Below are positions 49,954 to 60,223 of a DNA stretch of 64,000 nt, piece by piece; position 1 is the stretch's first letter; each line of letters begins with the position of its first letter. Under the pieces are notes generated by a model, which ran no database searches, was not told the DNA's origin, and was given only the letters and a program-made list of their open reading frames with translations. The DNA is taken from the NCBI GenBank assembly GCA_916613615.1, contig OU744735.1, positions 45,288,468 to 45,352,467 of the forward strand, read 5' to 3'. The stretch is from Steromphala cineraria. Lineage: Eukaryota > Mollusca > Gastropoda > Trochida > Trochidae. The position numbers were made by a program, and so were the translations under genes.

Positions 49954-50741
49954 AAATCGAAGCACCGACCAAAGTCGAAATGTCGAGGATTATAATGTTG
50001 CCCCGTGAACATCGCAACCAGTCAAAGGTGTTCAACATGAATAACTCGTCCATCGAAGACCACCCACATCTGGCCGACAGGTTCGTCACAGGGCTTGCCT
50101 ATATATCAAGATTAGGAAAACTGTTTGTTGTCATGCATTATCCGTACTGCCAAGCTTTAACCGATGTGGAATTCAAAAATGGCGACAAGATTGGCGAGTT
50201 TCAACTCAAGGCGGAATCGCTAGCTGTCGATAACACACGCATGATAGTATTCATCCAGCACAGATTTATACATAGGCACATTTCGACATTTGACATTAAT
50301 AACAAAAGTTTTCGAAAACTTATTTTGCTGAGACACCATGCCGGTAACGTTGCCATTGACAGACCAAACCAGTTTATTTTCGTTTCGTGTCTATCAGATG
50401 GTATTTTAAAGTATATGTATAATGGAACGTTCATTAATGTATTTTATAAGCGAATGGTCGGCACATCATTATATTACAAATCCGATTTGAACGTACTTAT
50501 CTTCATTTGTAAACGAAACCTCTCGATTTGCATTATGGATTTGAAAAAGGGGAGAAAAACGTCTACCAAATATGTCGGATTTGACTTTAAGATACTGTCA
50601 GTGAAGACAGATGTGGTATATGTAAACCAGTGCGCGAGAGGTGTGGCGGGGCAACTGAAGATCCTCTACAAGAACGGAAGGAAAAAAGACTCGGTCAACA
50701 CCAATCTCGACTGCAGCATAGTATTTTGTGAAATTCCTTAG
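49954..50741 (+). CDS. Gene C: TRIM/NHL-like beta-propeller C-terminal exon (possible fragment)
   Basis: The frame is open to TAG 50739-50741. After the (TTTG)n/tttag acceptor it reads EIEAPTKVEMSRIIMLPREH, then a series of beta-propeller-like blades. Examples are VTGLAYISRLGKLFVV, ESLAVDNTRMIVFIQ, ISTFDINNKSFRKLIL, NVAIDRPNQFIFVSC and LYYKSDLNVLIFIC. Such repeats are typical of the C-terminal domain of mollusc TRIM/B-box proteins that bind partners. An ATG at 49710 is in frame, but the extra 80 residues are low-complexity and probably intron read-through. No RING or B-box exon is visible upstream, so this may be a lone terminal exon, a gene with distant 5' exons, or a pseudogene fragment. 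Confidence 0.5.
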
Positions 50742-52721
50742 CTGACTGGACATTGGTCACTCTTGGGTCATAGGTCAACTGTCATTATTAGCCAATCCGA
50801 CTGCGTCAATTAATATCAGTGTTTAAAATATAGCCTGTCCGGCCGTCCGCCAGTCCTTGACTGGCTACTTTTTGCCAGGACTGGTTACTTTTTGGTCAGG
50901 ACTGGTAACTTTTAATTTTTTTTCTTTATTTTCCCCTTATGAATTGACTAATTAATTTTCAGGACAGGCTAGGTTTCAGATCTTTTTTATACACTGTTAA
51001 TATACACATCGAAATAATGGTCAAGCAAAATTTGTCTACCAGGAAAAGAAATCTATGTCTCAATAAACTTATCGTGTGAGATAGGATAGCATCATGGCAG
51101 TTAAGTCAAAATTCGCTTGTTACAGCACTATCACAAAATTTAATAAATTAAAAATTTGGAAGTTGATTCTGTCTTCCTCATTGTTGTTTTGCATGTGAGT
51201 TATATAACACTCCTATATAAATGACCGATGATACCTCAGAGCCATAACCCATCTTCCCACGCCAAGGTGATTAACTTTCTCCCTTTCCTTGCGGAGAGTT
51301 GTAGATCTTCTTGTTTCGGTCGTGACGGTGTGAAGATGCGGCCTACTAGACTTCAACACCAATTTTCATACGTCGAGATCGAAATATGCAGAAGAAGGCA
51401 CTGAGGCAGCGCAGTTACTTTTTGACATGAAAATTAAATTGCAAACAACCAACTATTACAGTTCATTCATGTTCAATAGACATTATCTTTTTAATCACAA
51501 CATCGAACATATAACAAACATGACTTCATGTTATCACAAAGTTTATTGCAACCAGTCAAACACAAATACCAAATTCAAACCATTTATGTGTTTCTTGTAG
51601 TCAGAATTAATTCATAATGTAAATTATTTACAATATTTTCGCCTTCAATCTATCAACAGACTGATGTCTTCGTTCCACCTTTTGCAAAAGTACACTTCAT
51701 TTCAAATAAACAAATACCCCTCTTCTCTCAGTTAGCAATCCGGGTTTTTTAGACACTGTCGTACGTTTTCTTAGCGATTCTGAAGAAAAAATTAACATAG
51801 GTATAATTTTTTCATCACAATTAAAAAAAAGAATATATGGATTTCTCCGAATCACTGTTAGAATTACGAACCCATTTACCTGGAAGGACTAAAAGGTGTT
51901 CCCACTAAACTGAATTTTTTACTTAACATGTGACATGTTAACCTCGGAATAGAACTCATGGAGTTAAATAATTACACGTTTCAACCTCTGCAGACATCTG
52001 TTTTTGGTATAAACTAATATGTAATAAGGATTTTTGAAAGAAATAAACAAAGTGTTTCAATGCCTTTAAATTGGTTATCGCAAATATTTTCCAAATTATA
52101 TATTAAAAAGTGAAAATAGACATTTGTTATTCACACCACACACAAATCTACTGCACTTGAGCTAGGGAATAATACTGACAGGCCTATATATATGGTAGAG
52201 TGTTACGTATGTACAATAGGCAAGCGGAAACAAGAGAAGTATGTGTGCAAAAATGAATTTTGAATTTGGTATGCCTGGGTGTGTAGAAAATGACACTTAA
52301 TTGTGGTATGATTTTTTTGAATATGTATACTTGGGTTAATATATTCTTGTTCTCCGGGAAGTCAAAAGGAATAAAAGTGACAGACCAGTCACATTCCATC
52401 ATGGATCCAAATTAAAGGTTGGTAATATGAGATTTTACCACATGTCCATTTAAACCTTTACCATAATCAGAAAGATACAATGGAAGTATGAAACAAATGA
52501 AATTTATCAAAACATGTTCATACAAACCTTCAAACGATTTACAGAGAGATACATCAAAATTGGAAACTAAAAAAGAAGTTTCCTTTCTGGTATATGAATC
52601 ATACATTTTGCCACATTCCCATTTAACTCATTACCATTACCAAATTACCGAATCATAATTGCAAGATAACTATTGTTTCTGGTATCATAAATCATGAATG
52701 ACATTTAAACCACATGTCCCT
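50742..52721. other. Intergenic region between genes C and D
   Basis: It holds one dispersed repeat at its left end and otherwise AT-rich unique sequence with only short frames. AATAAA at 51062-51067 could end gene C. Confidence 0.5.
50813..51002. repeat. Dispersed repeat with AGCCTGTCC ends (copy 1)
   Basis: The ends 'tcagtgtttaaaatatagcc' and 'acactgttaatat' with inner 'ggacaggctaggttt' form terminal inverted repeats. The body has three 'gactggctacttttt'-type repeats. An inverted relative lies at 53149-53313. Confidence 0.75.
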
Positions 52722-52795
52722 CATTCTCTCCCCACAGAGGGAGCTTAGTACGAGCAAGCTCGGTACGAGTGAGCGGCCTCTGTGGGGAGAGAATG
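52722..52795. mobile_element. 74-bp fold-back of the CATTCTCTCCCC family
   Basis: The ends CATTCTCTCCCCACAGAGG and CCTCTGTGGGGAGAGAATG are perfect inverted repeats. The core holds the inner repeat 'gtacgag'. It lies just downstream of the gene D stop codon and is a minimal member of the family seen at 23260-23608. Confidence 0.9.
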
Positions 52796-52877
52796 CATGT
52801 CCCTTCAACCCTTTAACATAACATTACAAGAGAATTACAGTGAAGTTTGGAAGAGAAGTCAACTATTCAAGATGTAT

Positions 52878-53121
52878 TTATCCCCAATCAGGATGGATGA
52901 CGAAATGGCGAGGAATGGCTGCATGCGGGCGGGTATAGTGCGAGCTCCAGTTGTTGACGGGGTCGCGCTCCCTGTACTCGGGTAGATGGTGCCACGTGGC
53001 GTGTTGCCAACGGTGAGCCCGGGTGTTGGGGGTCAACAGCTGCACGTACTTCAGGTTGGTTCCCTCCCGGCGGGGGTCCATCGGCCGGTCTGAGGGGCGG
53101 GGCGTCCCGCGACCTTTCTGC
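52878..53121 (-). CDS. Gene D terminal exon: Trp/His/Arg-rich C-terminus
   Basis: Acceptor gtaatttccag. The frame starts QKGRGTPRPSDRPMDPRREG, continues through YVQLLTPNTRAHRWQHATWH and HLPEYRERDPVNNWSSHYTR, and ends IHPDWG before TAA 52878-52880. Other frames over the same DNA are shadows. Confidence 0.85.
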
Positions 53122-56100
53122 CTGGAAATTACACAATGGGTTTAATATTACAGTGTAGAAACCTAGTCTGTCCTGAAAAATAATTGGTCGATTCCTTAGA
53201 AGAAAATAAAGAATTTTTTGGAAAGTTACCTCTCCTGACCAAAAAGAAATTAATCCTGACAAAAAGTAGCCAGACTGGCGGACGGGCTATATTTCAAACA
53301 CTGTTAATAAACGATTATTTCAGGAAGACAAGAGTAATTCTATGGATGAAAAAGTTCTTTATTTGACAGTAGCGACGTTTCGGCATAGATTCTTATCCCG
53401 TTTTCGAGCAAATGATGAAAAAATGAGGAGTACAGCAATACAGCAGGAGTACACAGTTTGTTATGGTAATGAGAAAATAATAACAGTAAAACAGTAAAAA
53501 CGATTATGTTGGCGTATTTGAACATAACTTTCATAACTTTCAAAGATCATAATTATTCATTTCCAAATGACAAATGTATGGCTTCAATTTTCAATGATGA
53601 AAATATTTCACTTTTGCAGAAGCCTAATCATACGTCAAATATACTTGAATACTTGTCTTATTATCTACAAATCACTATTAACTGTTAACTTTCCTTCGTC
53701 TGTTTCGGATAAATTTAAAAAGCAGCTTCTTTATCATTATCGCGACTTGTTATTTTATATTGTCAGCGTGTTTAACCGATAAGCATTAAACAATGTTTGA
53801 AGTTAAAGTTGATATGTCACCACTGACAAAGTTTTGAAAAAGTGACTTCATGAACTCACCGACAACGACGGATACCAAAACTTGAACGTTTTAATGCTCT
53901 CCATTTACTCCGTGGGACTTTCCAGAAAATATTTTACTAAACTTACTTATCCTTGAATCTTTATGAAGCCATAAAAGTTTAGTATATCCAAACCTTCATT
54001 GGCACTCAACGCATCCGCTGGTATTGCAATACAGATTTTTCTGGTGAAAAGTCCCAAGGCTGATAGTGAAAAGTGTCGGAACATTCGTACCCGAGTGACC
54101 GAGGCACACGGAGTTGATCTTCAAAAATTAAATTTTGTTTTTAAAAACTAACCTCTGCAGAGTGCTGATGACCTGCTGTAGCCTAGCACGCTGTTCCTCT
54201 GCTGTAGTGCCTACCAGTTTAGATCCCGCCACGGAAGTGAAGAACTTTAGCGCCACCTGGCGTTCTGTGAATATGAAGACATGAAGACATAATGCAGAAT
54301 TTCTGCTAAGTAAAATATCACGAAGAATTGAGAAAATAAGCATCATTCATCATCATTGATAGTTATCTTAACTTCTATCATAAAGTTTTTTTATACGTAA
54401 ATTAATGCGAAATATCTAGAAAGCTCTTGGAGTTTTCTGCTTTAGTTTTACATATACTGCTGATGGTTTCATTACACTGATACGAAGCTCATGATTACTG
54501 ATTGGATTTCTTTCACTGAATTGAGGCAAATTGGTTCAGCAAATTAACGTTTACAACAGTTAAACCACTTTGCATAGTTCAGTGGCACACTCTTCCTTCA
54601 AAACTTTAATCCTGATTGGACGATTGGCTGTAATTAAATAATTTTGTAATCGTCAAAATATTTTTAAATTAAGAAATTTAGTTCCAGAGCCTGTATGCGA
54701 TGCGCACAAATTCCTAAAGAGAAAGAATTCTCTATTGGACGCAAATAAAGACGATATCCGTTTTGCACTTTCAAGAACAAGGGGAAATAAAAATATCCAT
54801 ATCATAATCTTCCTTATTGAGATCTAGGGGGGTTTGAAAGAACCGCGAAATATTCCTCATACATGTATAACTTCTCACGGAGGTTGTTTGGAAGATATAT
54901 CGTTATCACCTTTAATGGCAGCATATAACTCACCATTCTCATTCGCCTTGTCCAGCCACTTCTGGACGGTGTGCCGCGCATCCGGAAGTAGAGTCTTCTT
55001 GAGCGCGTGATCCACCTGCTGGTTCTGCTCCTGCATGCTGAGAATCTTCTCGATCACCTCCCGCTCGCCATTGGGGGCGCTCTTCATCCAGTCCTCCGCC
55101 ATGTTGACCGCGCCAGGTTTGAAGGAGGCGCGCAGTTCCTGGTGGAAAGAGGTGGAAATGATTGTTAAAAAAACGAGGAGACTATTTAGTATTACCACAG
55201 GGGGTACTCGACTGTACAGGTAAAGCGGAAGTTGCACCTCTGCAACGTCCAATTCCTCACTGTACAGTGAAAACAAAACAACCTCGACTCCACGTTCACG
55301 GTTAGTTCTAGCTAATACGTTGCTTATAACAGATTTAAACTGTCTTGGTGGACCGATGAAGCTTTACTGCTTTGTAAACTACTGCATTTATAATGTAACA
55401 TAACTTCGATCTCTGCATAATGATGATTTTCAGCTGTCCTTGAGATCGCGTTCGAAAGCCTAACGAAAATATGTCTAAATTTGCCAATCACAGCAATTTA
55501 GATGAACGGAGTCATTCAAATTAACCTTTCATATGTTGATAGAATGTGGATATCGTTATATAAATGCCCAATCAAGTATTTCTGACGGTTTCGGCCAAAT
55601 ATTTCGAATAAAATTAAACTGTACGCTGAAGGGACGTTGCAACTGTCTCGGATGCCGACTGTACGGGAAGTTGCGCATTTACAGAGTAACCGAGAACTGT
55701 CATATGTTTATAAAATAAGGATTGCATTTAAATCCACACGCCACTAATGGCTGTAATATTGCTCAAGCGGCACTAAACACCAACGCAATCAATCAATTAC
55801 TGTTCAGAACTTACATGCATAATAGTTTCGGGTGATGTATGTTTTGTTTTGATAACTTAAATAGTAATGGAGTAATGAACTTTGGAACTTTGTTGAAAAC
55901 ACTGAAATTTGATTAGTTTTAGACCCCTACTTCATGTTGATCCCTCTAGCTCCTTAATTATCAACATTTTCATGAAAAAGTGCAACATAGCAAAGGTTGT
56001 GCTTGGAATAGCGCATGTAAAAATGCAATCAATTTAAAGATATCTTACTAATGCCCCCCGTCCACCGAACCGCGACCGATATGCGACAGAGTACGATCGC

Positions 56101-59100
56101 CGCGATCAAGCCGGTCGCACTGGTCGCAGACATAAATACTAGCAATTTTTAAAGAAAATGATTTTGAGGTTCAACCAAGCCGGCTATACGATCCCACTAC
56201 GACCAAAAAGTGATTTATTTCTTTTTTTCCAGCGAGCACATTGAGACAGAGTTGAGACTGATTCGAATTGCAGTATAGATCGCATGTCGGTCTCAACATA
56301 GTCGTACTGAGATACTTACGACCGAATTGGCGATTTTGCATGCGAGTGGTTAGGATCACCGCGACAGTTTCGGCGATTGCCATACGATCGACTTACAACC
56401 AACTTGCGACTAGTGAGATTGCTTTTGCAATCGAGTGCGACCACATTACGACAGTTGCGAGTCTTGTACGACTCCAGTACGACCATTGCGACTTTTCACA
56501 AGACCTCATTAAGACATATGCGACCTCAACACAACCTTTTCACGACAGATCGGGTGTAGCTGACCTCTGGTCACCTTCTTTTGATGTCACACGAGTCGGC
56601 TGATTAACTTTCTTCCGAGTTGTTCTCTTCGTTCGACCCATGATGTTCAACGGCAGTACTATTGGAAGCGAATTTCGATGGATGTTGACAGCTAGGTGAC
56701 TGTTTCTGCGACTGACCAAAGACCACCATTTGTTGGTTTTTATAGTCCTGGTGCCTGTCGCAATGTCGTTCAAATCGGTCGCATTGCGCTCGCAGAAGCG
56801 CTCGCCATTGGTCGCGAATTAGCGCGGGAATACTCTTGATTGGTCGCTTTAAAAGACGGATAGGAATTCGCACTCGCAGTGCGATCGCAATGGGGTCTTG
56901 AAGCGCTCTCCATTGGTCGCATTATTTGATCGCCAGTGATAAATTAGCGCGAGTGGACACAACCTAGGTCCGAGTTCATTCGACTGACACACGACCGTAC
57001 CAAGACCCCATTGAGACCGATGCGAGCGCTTTACGACCGAATTTGAGAGCAAGTAATCAATTTCATCGATCGCAGAAGTTGTGCGATTTTTGAAAACGGA
57101 CCATCGAAATCGCTAACCCCCATACGACAACATGCGACCAATGGAGAGTGTGGAAGATATTTTGTGCGAGCATGGGGATCTTCCCAAGATTCCAGTGCGG
57201 TGTCAGTGAGAGTGAGTGAGAGTGTGCACGACCGGGAGACAAAAATCGGTCGCAGTGGGGTCGTATGCTCGGTGGAATGGGGGTATTAATAAAAGATTGT
57301 TCCAAAAATGAGGATTTTCCAAAAATCGCAATATTCAAGGACCAGTCATGGACAGAAAATTTTTATCCTAACTTGTTGATATATTTTTCTGTCTACTCAT
57401 TACATCTGCTTCACAAAACATCAACGATAAAATTTCTATCTGTAAAAGTTTTCAAACTAAAATTCTCAAAGTATAATAACCCTCGAAAAATGTTCACAAT
57501 GAAAATCAGAACCTGTGCGGTTCACAGTCAGTTTTATGCTTCATTTTAGTGCGGTAGATCTGCATAGTTAAAGTTCACACCAAGAGTGTAGAGGACAAAC
57601 TAACCAAGGTCTGAGGCAGTGATGATATAGTAGTACATAGAAAAGTGTGAGAAAGCAAAAATACTGAATAAAACCAGTATAATATAGTAGCCTATTAGCT
57701 AGTTAGCACGACAACATCAATTGTTTGGATCAAAATTTACAAATTATATTCGTTTGCGATTTAGTAAAACTAGCTCTCAGGCGTAGGAGCGGTTCAAAAG
57801 TCGGGGGGGGGGGGGGGGGGGGGGGCAGAATTTTGCAAGCGCCTTAATGTATTGGGGACATGTATCATAACGTACCAACTCCACGTACAGTATAACTGTT
57901 ATTATATGTAACTCCCCGTACAGTGCCGGTGCAACGTCCATCAGGGCGTACAGACTTTATTTTGTCTTGTTTCTCTTTAAATGTAATGAAATAAGCATTG
58001 ATACAACACATGGGCCTTTGAATACGCATTATTTTACTGTATAAGTTACAACAATCATCAAATGACCTCTACATAGTCCGCAACATGAGATGAAAAGTCA
58101 ATTTCGCCATCACTACATTAGCTTCGAGCGGGCAGTCACTTGAAATGGGCAAGTATGACAAGAATTGAAACATTATCGTAATTATGCCTTTATAAATATG
58201 TAGAGAAATACTTAAAAGTTTCATATCTTACATTTTTCAACTCTCAGAAGGTGAATATTACTAGAACTAACCGTGAACGTGGAGTCGGGGTTGTTTTGTT
58301 TTCACTGCATGTACAGTGAGGAATTGGACGTTGCAGAGGTGCAACTTCCGCTTTACCTGTACAGTCGAGTACCCCCTGTGATTACGACAGGTTTGAAGAA
58401 CAAAGAAAGAAATGTTAGCTCGATAACTAGGAAAATATTACTCAGGGGGCAAATAGTTGAAAGCATGAGCTCGAAAACTAGGAACTATATAACTATTACG
58501 CCAGGGTTGAAGGGGGACGCAGGGGATTCGAACATAAAAATGTAAGCAGTCAAGGAGAACTCTTTTGCTTACAAAACTAAGGTTCAGAGTGTGTTTGAGA
58601 GTGTTCGCTTCTCATAGCAGGCCCATTTAGAGGTTTGTAAGAAGCACAAACTATATTATAGTAAGTTCAAGGTTACTTATTACAGAGAAAAAAAACCTGC
58701 AAAGATAATTTCGCTTGATTTGAAAGAGTGTCTAGAATACAAATCAAGAGGAACGAATTGATTTGAAATCCTGTACAGTTACAGAAGACCAAATCCTTTA
58801 ATGATTTCAGAAAATACACGAGACTATACACTAAGAAGACTTAAACATGCGACCAAACGTGAGTAGCGAACACCGGATATAGCGAACTAAATTCTTTGGT
58901 CCCTTGGAGTTCGTTATATCAGAGTTCTACTGTACATCCAAAATAAATTCATCAATTTATCAAATGAAGTTCTTAAATACCTCTTTTAGTCTATCCGCCT
59001 CGTGTGCCCCGACCGACTTGGCGCGTGGTAGGGGAGTTACCGGGGCTGACCTCGCCACCGGTTTCGGCTTGGCTGATTTGGACGCCATCTTTGGTAGACG

Positions 59101-60223
59101 GGAGCCCACGGTTGGGGAGGGTATGCTTTGCCCAGGAGTCATCCTGCGGATTTCTGGCACTGCAAAAAAAAAGGTTTATCATTAATTTGGATTATTAATT
59201 AATCAGTTTTCCAAAAGTATGTTGCGTTGTCTTGGAATTTAGAAATTAAAAGTTATCGTAATCGTACACATTTATACTATGTTTGCTTATTTGCAGAATA
59301 ACAACGAGTTTCAATTAAAAAAAATCATTTGTGAAAATGGAAAATAGAAAAATTGCGTGATTTTCATAATTCTTAATTCTTTGATATATGCGTTGAATGG
59401 CATATGATATGAAAATACTTCCATTAACTTCGAACTCAAGAAACAAAGAAATCCTTCCATTGGAAATGAGATCCATGACAAAACAACGTACGTGAATCTG
59501 GCGAGTTGTCAGGCGATGGTTTACGAGTTTTCGTAATTCTACCTGCAGGTACAAAATAAGTCATCAAGTCAGTGTATAGTGCGAGCAGGTCATCAAGATT
59601 TCCTTTTTTGAAATCACAATAATGATTTTTTTTCAACTCATAACAGAGATTAGAATGAATCGTAAATAACAAGCTTGACCGATAAACAATAATACTTTTC
59701 TATAATTGACGAGTATTATCACCAGAAATATTAATAAACTGGCTATTATGTCGAGTTGTTATGTTCTGTAAGACTAAACAAACTGGCTATTATGTCGAGT
59801 TGTTATGTTCTGTAAGTCTAAACAAACTGGCTATTATGTCGAGTTGTTATGTTCTGTAAGACTAAACAAACTAGGTGTCCTCTAAATGTATAGAAGTAAT
59901 AAACTGTACTTTGACCACAGAGGTTCGAATCTCGGAGTGGACCCTATTATTTTTTTGTTGTCAAACTTTTGCACTCATATACGCTTTCATATGTTGAGAT
60001 AAACCTACATTTCAAATTTGAACGAAATCGGTCAAGAAATAAACATTTTAGCATAATTCCTATCTGTTATATATAATGTAGTTCACACATGTCGCATGTT
60101 TGATCATGTATAGTGTTAAGTTATAAAAAGAAATGGAGATTTTAGATGTGTTGACAACTTACGTCTCTGTTTCGGACTCTCCTTGTCAATAATCCGCTCT
60201 GGAATTGTCCAGCTGCTGAACAT
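52878..60223 (-). CDS. Gene D: 283-residue uncharacterised basic protein (gene model)
   Basis: The coding exons on the minus strand, in order, are 60223-60163, 59542-59492, 59159-58981, 55138-54934, 54264-54153 and 53121-52878. All junctions are GT-AG and all phases close (852 nt including stop). The N-terminal ~110 residues are a basic, Pro/Ser/Lys-rich tail. Residues ~111-215 are predicted helical and charged (A-S-F-K-P-G-A-V-N-M...; KTLLPDARHTVQKWLDKANE). The C-terminus is rich in Trp, His and Arg (RWQHATWHHLPEYRERDPVN, ending FVIHPDWG). There is no signal peptide or membrane segment. I do not recognise the family. The short Trp/His/Pro-rich C-terminal tail recalls small cilia- or sperm-associated proteins (weak inference). 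Confidence 0.85.
53149..53313. repeat. Dispersed repeat with AGCCTGTCC-type ends (copy 2, inverted)
   Basis: It matches the 50813-51002 element in opposite orientation ('acctagtctgtcctgaaaa', 'agtagccagactggcgg', 'caaacactgttaat'). It sits in the last intron of gene D. Confidence 0.7.
53337..53410. repeat. Hairpin family member e
   Basis: ttctatggatgaaaaagttc, ttatttgacag, then gcgacgtttcggcata-loop-tatcccgttttcgag. On the reverse strand this is ctcgaaaac-stem-GAAACGTCG, followed by the family tail. It lies in the last intron of gene D. Confidence 0.6.
54153..54264 (-). CDS. Gene D exon 5
   Basis: Acceptor tcatattcacag and donor CAGAG|GTTAGT. The frame reads RQVALKFFTSVAGSKLVGTT, then AEEQRARLQQVISTLQR, which is amphipathic helix-like and in phase with its neighbours. 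Confidence 0.85.
54934..55138 (-). CDS. Gene D exon 4: helical core
   Basis: Acceptor ctttccaccag and donor AATG|GTGAGT. The frame starts ELRASFKPGAVNMAEDWMKS; then GEREVIEKILSMQEQNQQVD and TVQKWLDKANEN look helical. It is GC-rich compared with its surroundings. The 5' flanking intron carries the end of the 3.2-kb transposon only ~60 bp from this exon. Confidence 0.9.
56051..57285. mobile_element. Nested ~1.2-kb GCGAC-rich element
   Basis: The left end (atgccccccgtccaccgaac) and right end (ctcggtggaatgggggtat) are imperfect inverted repeats, followed inward by ccgcgaccgat and atcggtcgcagtg. The interior is packed with gcgac/gtcgc and tacgac/gtcgta motifs on both strands, and its GC content is above the surroundings. 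Overlapping minus-strand frames at 56540-56873 (one with a basic MGRTKRTTRKKVNQP start) may be remnants of a transposon gene. No target duplication could be defined. Confidence 0.65.
57803..57825 (+). repeat. Poly-G tract (23 G)
   Basis: This is an uninterrupted run of 23 G in AT-rich surroundings inside the 3.2-kb transposon. It is capable of G-quadruplex formation. The length is prone to sequencing and assembly error. Confidence 0.9.
58981..59159 (-). CDS. Gene D exon 3: basic Pro/Ser-rich region
   Basis: Acceptor tttttttgcag and donor AAAGAG|GTATTT. The frame starts LPEIRRMTPGQSIPSPTVGS and continues with a Lys/Pro/Ala-rich stretch (KSAKPKPVARSAPVTPLPRA), ending in ADRLKE. GC content is clearly higher than in the flanking introns. 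Confidence 0.85.
59492..59542 (-). CDS. Gene D exon 2, possible 51-nt cassette exon
   Basis: Acceptor cctgcag and donor CAC|GTACGT. It encodes RRITKTRKPSPDNSPDS in the phase required on both sides. Length is a multiple of three with the same phase in and out, so it can be included or skipped without a frame change. Confidence 0.7.
59736..59867. repeat. 44-bp tandem repeat, three copies
   Basis: The unit starts aaactggctattatgtcgag and ends ctgtaagactaaac. Copies lie at 59736-59779, 59780-59823 and 59824-59867 with a single a/t difference. It lies in a gene D intron. Confidence 0.95.
60163..60223 (-). CDS. Gene D coding exon 1 (start codon)
   Basis: The ATG is the first triplet after the acceptor attttcttcag. 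It encodes MFSSWTIPERIIDKESPKQR plus one base before C|GTAAGT. The leader exon ending at 63250 has an in-frame TAA 12 nt before this ATG, which supports the start. Confidence 0.85.

Larger units (their letters stand above)
55197..58380. mobile_element. 3.2-kb TIR transposon, non-autonomous
   Basis: Both ends begin CACAGGGGGTACTCGACTGT, and the inverted repeats stay alike for ~115-120 bp to 'gttagttcta' (55197-55312 and 58263-58380). The 5-bp sequence ATTAC directly flanks both ends (55192-55196 and 58381-58385), consistent with a target-site duplication. Subterminal copies of 'gacgttgca' and 'tgtacgg' motifs occur near 55620-55670 and 57900-57950, also inverted. No transposase frame is visible. 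It contains a second element (56051-57285) and a G run. The CACAG end and 5-bp duplication recall the Transib/RAG-like class (inference). It sits in a gene D intron. Confidence 0.8.

Noticed and set aside
53184..53782. Plus-strand 60-71 codon frames
   Set aside because: They lie over dispersed repeats and AT-rich intron of gene D, with no coding features.
59910..59945. tRNA-like 'ggttcgaatc' block
   Set aside because: Only the T-arm-like segment is present; acceptor, D and anticodon arms cannot be paired. It is at most a decayed SINE piece.
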